Source: Saltatorellus ferox
Lineage (GTDB): Bacteria; Planctomycetota; UBA1135; GCA-002686595
NCBI GenBank assembly: GCA_007751475.1
Contig: CP036434.1
Span: forward strand, 6,019,524 to 6,083,523
Direction of reading: 5' to 3'
DNA length: 64,000 bases
The position numbers and the translations under genes are program-made. The number at the start of each line of letters is the position of its first letter. The stretch's first letter is position 1. This document shows, in pieces, positions 43,036 to 52,605 of this stretch. The notes under the pieces were generated by a model that had not been told where the DNA came from, did not search any database, and saw nothing but the letters and a program-made list of their open reading frames with translations.

Positions 43036-46000
43036 ATGGATCCCCTCCGCCCACGACTTCGCCTGACCGCTCTCGTCGTCCTCGCCCTTAGCTCGCTGTC
43101 TCATCCCGGGTTCGGCCAGGAAACGACCTCGCTCTTCGACGGCTCGACGCTTTCGGGCTGGTCCGGCGACGAGCGCTTTTGGTCCGTCGAAGACGGCGTC
43201 ATCCTGGGCCGGAGCACGCCCGAGAACCCGCTCTCCGCCACGACCTACCTCACGTACACGAACGGGGAGTACCGCGACTTCGACATCTCCCTGGAGTTCA
43301 GGATCGACGGGCAGGGCAGCAACTCGGGCCTGCAGTTCCGCAGCATCCCCGGCGAGAACCACCAGGTCCTGGGCTACCAGGCCGACCTGGACGCGGCGCG
43401 CGACTGGACCGGCGGGATCTACGAGCAGGGCGGCCGCGGCGTGATCGCCCGGCGCGGCGTGAGGATGCTGCAGAACGGAAAGCACTCTGCCTACGAGCTG
43501 CTCGGCGATCTGGCGGAGCTCAAGAAGCTCGGGGCTCCGGGCGAGTGGCACACGTACCGCGTCCGCGCCGAGGGCACGCGCATCCGGATCTGGGTGGACG
43601 GCACGCTGACCTGCGACTACGACGATCGCGAGGCCATGTTCGACGGCGGCAGCTTCGCGTTCCAGCTCCACCAGGGTCCGCCGATGGAAGTTCGCTACCG
43701 GAACATCGAGGTCGAGCGACTTCCGGCTTCGACCGTGCCGGAGACGAGGTTCGGGACCGCGCAGTGGATCTGGACGCCGGAGGGAGCGCGCGACGCGCAG
43801 GTGGTGCGCTTCGAGCGCAGGCTGCATCCCAAGGGACCCGTCGAGAAGGCCACGCTGCACGCCACGTGCGACGACGGCGTCGAGTTCTCGATGAACGACC
43901 GGGTCTTCGCAGGAGGAGACGACTGGAAGGCGCCGTTCTCGGCGGCGCTGCAGCCCAAGATGATCAAGGCCCTGAGCGCGGGCAAGCCCATCGTGCTGCG
44001 GGCCGAGGCGTGGAACCTGAGTGGAGCCGCCGGCCTGATCGCCCGACTCGACATCGAGTACAAGGACGGAACGAAGGAGTCCGTCGAGACGAATCGATGG
44101 TGGACCAAGCGGGTCGACGGCGAGCCGAAGCCCGCGGAGGAACTCGGCCCCATCAGCGCGGAGTCCACGGACCGCCGTCCCTGGGGCATGCCGAGCGGAG
44201 AGAGCAGCGGCGTGCCAGACCTGCCGCTCGCGGCTTCGAAGCTGGAGGTCCAGCCCGGCTACAGGGCCGAGGAGATCTTGCGGGTTCCGCGGGGGTACGG
44301 GTCGTGGGTCACCCTCGCCGTCGACGGAAAGGGACGGCTGATCGCGGCGGCCGAGGCGGAGAAAGGGCTCTTCCGCATCACCCTGCGGAAAGGCGGGCTG
44401 CCGACCGTCGAGCCCCTCGGCCTCGACATCGAGGGCGCCCAGGGGCTCCTCGTCCACGGCCGTGATCTCTACATCATGCAGAACGCGATGACCGGCGTGG
44501 ACAACGGGCTCTTCCGCGCGCGCGACACGGATGGCGACGACCTTTACGACGAGCTGAAGCTCCTGACGAAGCTCGATGGCTCGGGCGAGCACGGACCGCA
44601 CGCGATCTGGTTGACGCCGGACGGTGAACACCTGGAGGTGATCGCGGGCAACACCACGGCTTTCCCCGCGAACGTCGAGCGCTTCCACATGGTGCCGAAC
44701 TGGCGGGACGACCAGCTCCTGCCGAGCCTCCCCGACACGTTCGGACATGGGAACGCCATGCACGACCATGGCGGCTGGCTCGGGCGCTGCGACCTCGACG
44801 GTGAGCACTGGGAGATCCTCTCCACCGGCATTCGCAACGCCTTCGACTTTGCGTACGACCGCGCGGGCAACCGTTTCGCGTTCGACGCGGACATGGAGTG
44901 GGACATGGGAGCGCCGTGGTATCGCGCGCCGAGGTTGCTCCACGTGGCACCCGGCGTGGAGTTCGGCTGGCGCCGCGGCTCCGGCAAGATCATGGGGAGC
45001 GAGCCGGACACCCTGGATGCCGTGGCCGAAACGGGACCCGCGTCGCCGGTCGGAGTGCTGCACGGCAAGGACGGCCGCTTCCCAGGGGCGCTGGGCGAGG
45101 CGCTCTTTCTGGGCGACTGGACGCGGGGCATCATCTACAGCGTGGCGCTGCGTGAGGATGGCGACACGTTTCGCGGTGAGCCGAAGCCGTTCGTCAGCGG
45201 GCGGCCCTTCCCGCTCACGGACATGGTGTGGCTCGACGATGGTTCCATGGCCGTCGTGACCGGCGGCCGGGGCAGGCGCTCGGCCATCTACCGGATCGCG
45301 GCCGAGGAGCCGCGCGCAGCCGATGCCCCGAGGGGCGTCGCCGAGATCACCGCGGAGCCCGGCAAGCTCGCGGCCCAGGCAAGGCGCGCCGCTCTCGAAC
45401 TCGACCCGGCCATCGGAACGTGGGCGCCCGCCGCCTTGGCCGCCAAGGATCCGGTCGGCTGGCTGGCGATCGCCCGGGTCGGCGGCCCGGAATGGCAGAA
45501 GCCGCTCCTCGAGAACCTGATGGAAGAGCCGGTGCCGATGGGCCACGCGGCGCTCCGGGCGATCGAACTGAGCCTGGCGCGATCGGGTGCGCCCGCTGAC
45601 GACGTTCGCGCCGCGCTGCTCGCGCGCCTCGAGGCCGAAGTGCCAGCGCACGACGAGCCGATCCCCCACGACGTCAAGCTGACCGAACTGCTCGTGTACC
45701 TCGGCTCCGACCGAGCGCCGGCGTTCGCGGTCCCGCGGATGCTGAGCGCCGTAACCCAGGAACGCGCCATCGACTTCGCGCTCCAGCTGCGTCTTGCCGA
45801 GAGCGGCTGGACACCCGAGCTGGCGAAGAGCTACCTCGACTTCCTGCACACGGACGCGCGCCGTTTCCTGGGCGGTCGCAGCATCGAGGGCTACCTGAAC
45901 CGGATCCGCGAGGCCGCGCTCGAGCGCGCCGGGAGGGCCATCGAAGGTGGCTACACGCCGCCGCCGCTCGCGGAGCCCGCGGCACCGCTGTACGAGATGG

Positions 46001-46521
46001 AGACTCCGCTCTTCGTCGAGCAATGGTCGCTCCCCGCGCTCGCCACGGTCCACGGACAGATCGCCGGAGCCAACGACCGCGCGCTCGGCGAGCGTTCGTT
46101 CCGTCGAGCGGGCTGCTATGCCTGTCACCGCGTGGGCGAGGAGGGCGGCGGCACCGGCCCGGACCTGACCGATGCGGGCGGACGCTTCACCTCGCGCGAT
46201 CTCCTGATCGCCATCCTCGAGCCGTCCCGGGACATCTCCGACCAGTACCTCGACACCGAGGTCTGGACGAAGGACTCCGAGGTCTACGTGGGCCGCCTGG
46301 TCGAACAAGACGCCGAATGGACGACTCTCCAGCTACCGCCCTCGGAGCCCGGCGGAACCGACGGAGCGCTCGTTGACGTGCCCGCCGAAGACATACAGCT
46401 CGTCCGGGCCCATCCAATCTCGAGGATGCCGAGCGGCATGCTAGATGGACTCCACACCGCCGAGATCGTCGAGCTCCTGGCCTGGCTCCTCGACGACCCG
46501 GCTGGCCGGAAAGAACGGTAG
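43036..46521 (+). CDS. DUF1080 + membrane-bound-dehydrogenase-type propeller + cytochrome c fusion
   Basis: 1161 residues with a signal peptide (LTALVVLALSSLSHPGFG, then QETTSLFDG). Residues 32-230 are DUF1080 (3-keto-disaccharide hydrolase type: SLFDGSTLSGWSG, SNSGLQFRSIPGE, GEWHTYRVRAEG). Residues 240-370 are a galactose-binding-like sandwich (QWIWTPEG, LHATCDDGVEFSMN). Residues 390-760 form a sorbosone-dehydrogenase-like beta-propeller (GHGNAMHDHGGWLGRCDLDG, HVAPGVEFGWRRGSGK). A helical repeat region follows. Residues 1010-1155 hold a class I cytochrome with CYACH (C1027, C1030, H1031) and a distal Met in ISRMPSGM. Similar chains are abundant in Planctomycetota; the combination suggests periplasmic sugar oxidation and cleavage. 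The next gene begins at the base after its stop. Confidence 0.9.
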   Translation: MDPLRPRLRLTALVVLALSSLSHPGFGQETTSLFDGSTLSGWSGDERFWSVEDGVILGRSTPENPLSATTYLTYTNGEYRDFDISLEFRIDGQGSNSGLQFRSIPGENHQVLGYQADLDAARDWTGGIYEQGGRGVIARRGVRMLQNGKHSAYELLGDLAELKKLGAPGEWHTYRVRAEGTRIRIWVDGTLTCDYDDREAMFDGGSFAFQLHQGPPMEVRYRNIEVERLPASTVPETRFGTAQWIWTPEGARDAQVVRFERRLHPKGPVEKATLHATCDDGVEFSMNDRVFAGGDDWKAPFSAALQPKMIKALSAGKPIVLRAEAWNLSGAAGLIARLDIEYKDGTKESVETNRWWTKRVDGEPKPAEELGPISAESTDRRPWGMPSGESSGVPDLPLAASKLEVQPGYRAEEILRVPRGYGSWVTLAVDGKGRLIAAAEAEKGLFRITLRKGGLPTVEPLGLDIEGAQGLLVHGRDLYIMQNAMTGVDNGLFRARDTDGDDLYDELKLLTKLDGSGEHGPHAIWLTPDGEHLEVIAGNTTAFPANVERFHMVPNWRDDQLLPSLPDTFGHGNAMHDHGGWLGRCDLDGEHWEILSTGIRNAFDFAYDRAGNRFAFDADMEWDMGAPWYRAPRLLHVAPGVEFGWRRGSGKIMGSEPDTLDAVAETGPASPVGVLHGKDGRFPGALGEALFLGDWTRGIIYSVALREDGDTFRGEPKPFVSGRPFPLTDMVWLDDGSMAVVTGGRGRRSAIYRIAAEEPRAADAPRGVAEITAEPGKLAAQARRAALELDPAIGTWAPAALAAKDPVGWLAIARVGGPEWQKPLLENLMEEPVPMGHAALRAIELSLARSGAPADDVRAALLARLEAEVPAHDEPIPHDVKLTELLVYLGSDRAPAFAVPRMLSAVTQERAIDFALQLRLAESGWTPELAKSYLDFLHTDARRFLGGRSIEGYLNRIREAALERAGRAIEGGYTPPPLAEPAAPLYEMETPLFVEQWSLPALATVHGQIAGANDRALGERSFRRAGCYACHRVGEEGGGTGPDLTDAGGRFTSRDLLIAILEPSRDISDQYLDTEVWTKDSEVYVGRLVEQDAEWTTLQLPPSEPGGTDGALVDVPAEDIQLVRAHPISRMPSGMLDGLHTAEIVELLAWLLDDPAGRKER

Positions 46522-47223
46522 ATGGTACCCATCGCTTCCACGCCCGAGCCACCCACGCTCGTCCTACTTCCCGGGCTGGATGGCACGCGCTTCCTCTTCG
46601 AACCGTTTCTACGGGCGTGGGGTTCGGAGGCCATGGTCGTCACCTATCCGACCACGCTGCCGAGCGACTATGACACTCTCCTGCCGCTCGTTCTGGCAGC
46701 GCTCCCCAAGGGTCGCGACTTCGTACTCCTCGGCTGGTCCTTCTCCGGTCCACTCGCCCTCATGGCCGCAGCCACGCGACCCGAACGCCTGAAGGGAGTC
46801 GTGCTCTGCGCCTCCTTCGTCGAGAAGCCCCTCCCTTGGGTTCCCGTGTTCGCGCGCCACTTCACCTGGCCGGTGCTCTTCGGCTTCACCGGGTCACTGG
46901 CGATCGCCAAGACCGCGCTGGCGGGCTACGGGTCGAAGGAGGTTAACGCGCTGATCGGCCGAGCGCACGATGCGGTCCCCTCGGCCGTGATGGCCGCGCG
47001 GGTCCGGGAGGTTCTCACCGTCGACGTCCGCGACGAGCTGGTCCAGTGTCCTGTCCCCGTTCTCTACCTGGAGGCTGCGAGGGACCGGATCGTTCCGAGG
47101 CGCAACCTGGAGCGAATCCAGCAAATGCGGCCCGATGTCCTGGTGCGGACCATCCCCGGTCCCCACATCGCGCTCGCCATCCATCCGATAGAAGCGGCTG
47201 AGGCAATCCGCCGTTTTCCGTGA
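46522..47223 (+). CDS. Alpha/beta hydrolase
   Basis: 233 residues; ATG 46522 follows the previous TAG with no spacer. The hydrolase triad can be placed: nucleophile S73 in GWSFSGP, acid D188 in EAARDRIVP and histidine H215 in IPGPHIALA. The oxyanion strand is LVLLPGLDGT. No signal peptide is visible, so it should be cytoplasmic. The substrate is unknown; tight coupling with the sugar-oxidising fusion is suggestive but not specific. A tiny lipoprotein gene begins 42 bp downstream. Confidence 0.85.
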   Translation: MVPIASTPEPPTLVLLPGLDGTRFLFEPFLRAWGSEAMVVTYPTTLPSDYDTLLPLVLAALPKGRDFVLLGWSFSGPLALMAAATRPERLKGVVLCASFVEKPLPWVPVFARHFTWPVLFGFTGSLAIAKTALAGYGSKEVNALIGRAHDAVPSAVMAARVREVLTVDVRDELVQCPVPVLYLEAARDRIVPRRNLERIQQMRPDVLVRTIPGPHIALAIHPIEAAEAIRRFP

Positions 47224-47264
47224 ACGCGCCAGAAGCCCACGAAGCCAACTCCGTCGATCCGTGC

Positions 47265-47354
47265 ATGAAGAAAGGCACGCTCGCTCTGTCCATCGTTTCT
47301 CTCACCACTCTCACCCTCGGCTCCTGCGCCTCATCCGCCCTGACAGCCCCATAG
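47265..47354 (+). CDS. Very small lipoprotein (29 aa)
   Basis: ATG 47265 to TAG 47352-47354. The sequence starts MKKGTLALSIVSLTTLTLGS and continues CASSALTAP. A basic start, a hydrophobic stretch and the lipobox LGSC make a textbook lipoprotein signal; the mature peptide would be only nine residues. No close Shine-Dalgarno is seen. It ends 3 bp before the stop of the convergent TonB-dependent receptor. It could be a chance frame, but the signal is complete. Confidence 0.5.
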   Translation: MKKGTLALSIVSLTTLTLGSCASSALTAP

Positions 47355-47357
47355 CAT

Positions 47358-49574
47358 CTAGAACGACCAGCGCGCGCTCACCACCGCGTTGCGGCCGGGC
47401 TGGTTCTGACCCGAGCCGTGGACGCGGTAGTCCTCGTCCAGAAGGTTCTCGATCGAGAACGTCATGCGGAAGGCTTCGCTGAAGCGATAGCTCGCGAACA
47501 GATCGAACACCTCGTAGCCAGGCGTGCCGCCGGGCGGGATCCGCGAGTCGTCTCGCAGGTCCCCTGGCGAAAGGCGGTCGGCCTTGTTCGAGTGCAGCCA
47601 GCGCGCCTCGAAGATCCACGGGGTGCCGTCCGGGACGAAGCGAAACCCGAGCTGGGACATGAACGGCATGAGGCGCGTCGGCACCGCCTCGATCACGGGC
47701 TCGCCGAGGCCCGCGCGCGTCTCCTCCTGGCCGTCCAGGAACGCCGCGTTGCCGAAGACCGTCCACTCGGGCGCGAAGCGGTACGCGGCGCCGATCTCGG
47801 CGCCACCGATCGTCGAGCTGCCCACGTTCTCCTTTGTGATCTCGACGTCCCCGTCCGCGTTGACCTGGCCGGTCGGGAAGCGCTGGATGATGTCGTCGCC
47901 TTCGGTGAGGAACGTCGAGAACTGCAGCGACAGGTCCTTGGACTCATGCTTCAGGCCGATCTCGTAGGCGAGGTACCTTTCGGGATCGAGGCCGGGGCTC
48001 GGGATCTCGAACTCATCGGTGCGCGCCGCATCGAAGCGCGAGAGATCCGAGAGGTTCGGAGCACGGAAGCCCTGGGAGACGCCGCCGAAGAGAGCGACGG
48101 TTCGCTTGCCGTCGTCGATGAGGCGCGTCTCGAAGCGGAGCGAGCCGGTGAGCGCAGCCCAGTCCTCGTCGATGGAGACCTGCGAGTCCGTGACCGGGTC
48201 GCGGACCTCGTTCGCGTCGGCGGCCGCGTAGGTCGCGCGCGCTCCAGCCGTGAGAGTCGTGTGGCTGGCCAGGTCCCACGCCGTCTCGGCGAAGAGTCCG
48301 CCGAGATCGTAGGTGGCGTCGTCCGCGACCGGGCCCTGGATGCCATCCGCGGGCGTCTGGTCGCCGAAGCGGTCGAGGAAGGAGTCCACGCTGTCGCGAT
48401 ACCACTCGGCCCCCACCGTGAGCGCGCCGAACGAGGTATCGCGGCTCGCGCGCAGCTGAAGTCCGATCGTCCCGACGTCGAAGCCCGAGTCGTCGAAACG
48501 GCCGCCGCTGCGCTCCCTCTGGCGTAGCTCTTCCTGGCGGTGGTAGCTGAGCGTCGACTGCGTCTCCCAGTCACCGGAGGCGGCCGCCGCGGTGTCGAGG
48601 CGCAGGTACGCGAGCGTCCGCGTTTGATCGAAGTCGTGGCGCAGGTCGCTGCCGACGCTGGAGCCATTGAAGGGCACCGCATCGACCGTTCGGTGGGTCC
48701 GCGGCGCGTCATCGATCTCGACGCGGTTCACCGCGAAGGTCAGCTTGCTGAGCGGGTCGAGCCTGTGCTCCAGCTTGAAGTCCCCGTCCCACTCGTCGTA
48801 GCTCGTGTTCGGAAGCTCACCGCTCGGGTAGCCAGCCTCCGTATTGCCGAAGTCCTTGATGGTGCCACCGAGATGCCACGCGGTGTCGGACCCGATCACG
48901 CCGCCGAGTTCGGCCCGCGTGATCACGTAGTTCGCGGCATCCGCCGCGCGCATGTAGATCTCGCCACCCACCGGCCGATCCCAGATCGTGGGGCTCTTCG
49001 TCAGCGCCTGCATGGTACCGCCGATCGCGTCGGACCCGTAGAGGACCGAACTCGGCCCCTTGACCACCTCGACGGCCTGGAGCCCGAGCGGATCGATCGT
49101 GCCCGCGTACTGGTTCGGACCGTCGCGGAAGACCGAGTTGTTCACGCGGATCCCGTCGATCAGGAGGAGCGTTCGGAAGCCGGTGAAGCCGCGGATGTAG
49201 GGCGACCCCTGGGCGACGCCGGTCGACTGGGTCAACACGCCGGGGACGTCGCGAAGAGCCTCCGGGAACGTTCGAAAGGTGCTGAGGCGCTCCTCCGTGA
49301 TCCGATCCACCGTGAAGGGTACGTCCAGAATCGTGGCGGGCCGCAGGGTCGGCGTGACCACGAGCGTATCCAGGTCCAGAGCGACCGTCTCCCCGGGCTC
49401 CTTCGACTCCCGGACGGCCTTCGCCGAGTTCTTGTCGGAGGGATCCTCCACCTGGAGGGCGGCCCAGGACGGCGTGGTGAGCGCCCCGAGAGAGAGGCAG
49501 GTCGCGAGGGCCCCGGAGCGGAGTCCGGAGCGGGTCAGGAACAGGTTGGCACGCGGGCCTGAGGGGATCGCCAC
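47358..49574 (-). CDS. TonB-dependent outer-membrane receptor
   Basis: 738 residues from GTG 49574, which places a signal peptide (SGLRSGALATCLSLGALTTPSWA) near the start. A TonB-box-like strand (LDLDTLVVTPT), a plug domain with VPGVLTQSTGVAQGSPYIRGF, LLIDGIRVNNSVFRDGPNQ and VVKGPSSVLYGSDAIGG, and then a 22-strand-type barrel to the final RWSF agree with TonB-dependent receptors of the catecholate or vitamin B12 type. It takes up a scarce ligand across the outer membrane; the ligand cannot be read. A TonB-like gene is divergently placed 164 bp away. In-frame ATGs upstream (to 49763) would overlap that gene. Confidence 0.92.
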   Translation of the reverse strand: MAIPSGPRANLFLTRSGLRSGALATCLSLGALTTPSWAALQVEDPSDKNSAKAVRESKEPGETVALDLDTLVVTPTLRPATILDVPFTVDRITEERLSTFRTFPEALRDVPGVLTQSTGVAQGSPYIRGFTGFRTLLLIDGIRVNNSVFRDGPNQYAGTIDPLGLQAVEVVKGPSSVLYGSDAIGGTMQALTKSPTIWDRPVGGEIYMRAADAANYVITRAELGGVIGSDTAWHLGGTIKDFGNTEAGYPSGELPNTSYDEWDGDFKLEHRLDPLSKLTFAVNRVEIDDAPRTHRTVDAVPFNGSSVGSDLRHDFDQTRTLAYLRLDTAAAASGDWETQSTLSYHRQEELRQRERSGGRFDDSGFDVGTIGLQLRASRDTSFGALTVGAEWYRDSVDSFLDRFGDQTPADGIQGPVADDATYDLGGLFAETAWDLASHTTLTAGARATYAAADANEVRDPVTDSQVSIDEDWAALTGSLRFETRLIDDGKRTVALFGGVSQGFRAPNLSDLSRFDAARTDEFEIPSPGLDPERYLAYEIGLKHESKDLSLQFSTFLTEGDDIIQRFPTGQVNADGDVEITKENVGSSTIGGAEIGAAYRFAPEWTVFGNAAFLDGQEETRAGLGEPVIEAVPTRLMPFMSQLGFRFVPDGTPWIFEARWLHSNKADRLSPGDLRDDSRIPPGGTPGYEVFDLFASYRFSEAFRMTFSIENLLDEDYRVHGSGQNQPGRNAVVSARWSF

Positions 49575-49738
49575 GGAAAATTCTGAGACAGAGGGTGGGT
49601 GGAAAAGGGCCAGCACAGGCCGAAGGAGAGGGAGCCTGCGCGCCCGTGCGGCGCTTTCGAACGGGACCTGTCGCCTCCGGTTCAGCAATCCCGCAGAATT
49701 CATGAGCCGCCAGTGCGGTGCTCCGTTCCAGACGACCC

Positions 49739-50629
49739 ATGCCGCCAGCGCGCACGAACCCACCCACCAGCCAGGCCCTCGCCCCGTCGAGCAGCTCCTC
49801 CGCTGGCGTGCCCGCCGGCAGCGCCCTGGGCCCGATGAGCCTCGGGGTGTCCCTGGCCGTCCACGGCGCGGCGGTCGCCTCCATCGTTCTGGCGTTCTAT
49901 TCCCCGTGGGCCCCGTCAGAGCCGGAAGAGGGCTCCCGCGACGTGGTCGCCGCTCGGATGGAGGCGCCCGACAGGACGATCCTCGACGAACCCGAAGAGG
50001 AGCGCCTCGCCGAACTTCAGGAACCCGTCGAGGTCCTGGAGCCGATTCCCCTGGACGACTTCGAGGACCTCTTCAGCGAGGACCTTCCGGATCCGTTCGC
50101 CCCCGTCGAGCCGGAGACCTTCGAGGCTCCGCTGGCGCCGCCCGAACTGAATCCGCTGGACCTTCTGCAGGACCTGGAACTCCCGAACCCAGCTCGGCCC
50201 TCGGAAGCGGTCGCCTTGCCGGAGCCCGCCGAATCCCAGCCCGTCGAATCCCAGCCGGCCGAAGCCGCTCCCTCGGAGAGCTCGACCGTCGCGGATGTCG
50301 AAGCCCCCGTCGAGAAAGAGGGTGAGACGACGGCCGAGGCCACCGCGTCGGAGGCCATGGTCCTGCCGAGCCCCATCCCGAGCGAGTGCCCGCCCCCGAT
50401 CTACCCGCGCCTCGCGGAGCGTCGCGGCTGGACCGGCACCACCGTGCTCCTCATCGACGTCGCCGCCGACGGAACCGTCACCGGCGTGCGCATCGAGTCC
50501 TCCAGCGGGCACGAGGTCCTGGACGAGGCCGCCGTCGCGGCAGTCCGGACCTGGCGCTTCCGGCCAGGGACGCTGGGCGGCCAGACCGCCGCCCTCGTTG
50601 TCCGCAAGCCGATCCGCTTCGACCGCTGA
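49739..50629 (+). CDS. tonB: TonB-like energy transducer
   Basis: 296 residues from ATG 49739. A single membrane segment (LGVSLAVHGAAVASIVLAFY) near 35-55 is followed by a 150-residue acidic Pro-rich spacer with the repeat ESQPVESQPAE, then a TonB C-terminal domain: CPPPIYPRLAERRGWTG, TVLLIDVAADGTVTGVRIE, LDEAAVAAVRTWRFRPG. The spacer is rich in Glu-Pro rather than the usual Lys-Pro half. TonB couples the proton gradient to receptors like the one opposite. ExbB and ExbD are not in the window. It is convergent with the OPT transporter, with seven bases between the stops. Confidence 0.9.
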   Translation: MPPARTNPPTSQALAPSSSSSAGVPAGSALGPMSLGVSLAVHGAAVASIVLAFYSPWAPSEPEEGSRDVVAARMEAPDRTILDEPEEERLAELQEPVEVLEPIPLDDFEDLFSEDLPDPFAPVEPETFEAPLAPPELNPLDLLQDLELPNPARPSEAVALPEPAESQPVESQPAEAAPSESSTVADVEAPVEKEGETTAEATASEAMVLPSPIPSECPPPIYPRLAERRGWTGTTVLLIDVAADGTVTGVRIESSSGHEVLDEAAVAAVRTWRFRPGTLGGQTAALVVRKPIRFDR

Positions 50630-50636
50630 TTCCGGA

Positions 50637-52553
50637 TCAGCTCGACTGCCTGGCGGCGCGCGTCCGGGACGCGAAAAGCGCGATCCCCAGGATCACGGCA
50701 GCCCATGTCACCCAGGTCGTGACGGTTTCGTTCTCCGTCACGGTCACGCTGCTGACGCCCACCGCGGCGAGCGCCGCGAGCCCGACGCCCATGAGAGCCT
50801 CACCCGCGATCACGCCGGAGCAGAAGAGCACGCCGCGCTGGGAGCGCGCTTCGCTCTCCTCATCGGACTTCGAGCCGCGCAGCACGATCGCGCTGAGGAT
50901 GCCGCCGATGAGAATGGGCGGCGCCAGCGAGAACGGAAGGTAGATCCCGACGGCGATCGGCATCAGGTGCGCGCGAAACTTCGCGCCGCTCGCCTTGAGC
51001 GCCGCGTCGACGACCAGGATGCCGACGCCGATGGCCGCGCCGATCAGGATCAGGTTCCAGGGCAGGAGCGCCTTGCCCGAGAAGCCCTGGGCCAGGCTCG
51101 CGAAGAGCCCCGCCTGGGGCGCCGAGAGGTTCTCGCCGCCGATGCCTCCTTCGACGTTGTTGTTGAGCAGCGTCAGGATCGGCGCCATCACGAGCGAGGC
51201 GACCGCGACGCCGCTGATCTGCATGATCTGCTGGCGGAACGGCGAGGCGCCGACGATGGCTCCGGTCTTGAGGTCGTTGCAGACGTCCCCTGATGTGCAG
51301 GCGACGCAGCAGATCACCGCGGCCACGCCGATGGTCGCCACCGCCGCCTCGGGGCCGCGGTAGCCCACGAGGTACAGGAGCCCACCCGCCGCCAGCACCG
51401 CGGTGATGGTCATGCCGGAGACCGGACTGTTCGAGTTGCCGACGAGGCCGACGATGTAGCTCGCGACCGCGGTGAAGAAGAACGCAGCGACGAGCGCCAC
51501 GACCACGAGCAGCAGCGTGATCGGCACGTTGCCGCCCGTGAATCCGTAGTAGAGCGCGCCGATCCCGCCCATGGCAGCGAGGCCGAGCACCAGGATGATC
51601 GGCGTCGGAAGGTCGCGCTCCGACAAGGCCTTGCCCGCGAGCCCCTTGGCACCGCCGGTCAGGTGCTGAAAGGCCGCGACGAGCCCGCCGCGCACGGCCC
51701 AGATCGAGGACATGCCGCCGACGACCATCGCCCCCACGCCGATGTAGCGCACCTTGTTGGACCAGAGGTCCCGGGGGTACGCTTCTACGGTGCCGCCTCC
51801 CGCCTGGAAGGCCTCGAAGCCCCCAAACAGCGGGATCGCGATGAGCCAGCCGATCGCTCCCCCGAGGAACAGCAGGATCGAGACGTTCAGTCGAACGATG
51901 TAGCCGACGGCGACGAGCATCGGCGAGACGTCCCCGCCGAAGTAGAGCACCCGATCGCCCATGGCGCGCGCGCCCTCCAGCGTCGGCTTGAGCAGCCCGA
52001 GGAAGCTCGCGGCCACCTTGAAGAGCCCGCCCATCAGGCCGCCCAGGATCAGCCCGCGCGCGGCGTCGGCCGCCCCGGCGCTGTCCGCGTGTTCCCCCGA
52101 CTCCAGCACCGCCGCGCAGGCGATGCCTTCGGGGTACGGCAAGTCCGAGGACTCGGTGATGAACACCTTGCGCATCGGGATCATCATCAGGATCCCGAGC
52201 AGGCCGCCGGTGAACGCGACGCCCGTGACGGTCCAGAAGTGGAAGTCGGTCCACGTCCCCATCAGGATCAGCGCGGGCATCGTGAAGATGATGCCCGCCG
52301 CCAGGCTCTCCCCCGCCGAGGCGCAGGTCTGCACCTGGTTCGCCTCCAGGATCGATCGATCCTTGAAGACGTATCGGAACACCAGCATCGCCATGACGGC
52401 GGCCGGGATCGACGCCGACACGGTCATGCCAGCGTAGAGGCCGACGTAGACGTTGGCCGCTCCCATGACGACCGCGAGGATAAGCCCGAGCACGATGGCC
52501 CGGACGGTCAGCTCAGGTCGCGGCGCCTCGGGCGCTGATTGGGTATTCACCAT
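50637..52553 (-). CDS. OPT-family oligopeptide transporter
   Basis: 638 residues with about fourteen hydrophobic segments. The start ELTVRAIVLGLILAVVMGAANVYVGLYAGMTVS is the OPT N-terminus (NVYxGLxxGxxxS), and YPEGIACAAVLESGE, CVACTSGDVCNDLKTGAIVGASP and the later GENLSAPQAGLFA blocks agree. Bacterial OPT proteins take up short peptides or metal chelates with protons. It lies 52 bp downstream of the SDR gene and may be co-transcribed with it. Confidence 0.92.
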   Translation of the reverse strand: MVNTQSAPEAPRPELTVRAIVLGLILAVVMGAANVYVGLYAGMTVSASIPAAVMAMLVFRYVFKDRSILEANQVQTCASAGESLAAGIIFTMPALILMGTWTDFHFWTVTGVAFTGGLLGILMMIPMRKVFITESSDLPYPEGIACAAVLESGEHADSAGAADAARGLILGGLMGGLFKVAASFLGLLKPTLEGARAMGDRVLYFGGDVSPMLVAVGYIVRLNVSILLFLGGAIGWLIAIPLFGGFEAFQAGGGTVEAYPRDLWSNKVRYIGVGAMVVGGMSSIWAVRGGLVAAFQHLTGGAKGLAGKALSERDLPTPIILVLGLAAMGGIGALYYGFTGGNVPITLLLVVVALVAAFFFTAVASYIVGLVGNSNSPVSGMTITAVLAAGGLLYLVGYRGPEAAVATIGVAAVICCVACTSGDVCNDLKTGAIVGASPFRQQIMQISGVAVASLVMAPILTLLNNNVEGGIGGENLSAPQAGLFASLAQGFSGKALLPWNLILIGAAIGVGILVVDAALKASGAKFRAHLMPIAVGIYLPFSLAPPILIGGILSAIVLRGSKSDEESEARSQRGVLFCSGVIAGEALMGVGLAALAAVGVSSVTVTENETVTTWVTWAAVILGIALFASRTRAARQSS

Positions 52554-52605
52554 GCCAGCAGCATAGCGAAGTCGCCCTCCATCCGAACCGTGCGGACCGT
52601 GGCGG

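Noticed and set aside
47358..50629. TonB receptor region as a horizontally acquired island
   Set aside because: Base and codon use look like the neighbours and no mobile genes or repeats flank it.
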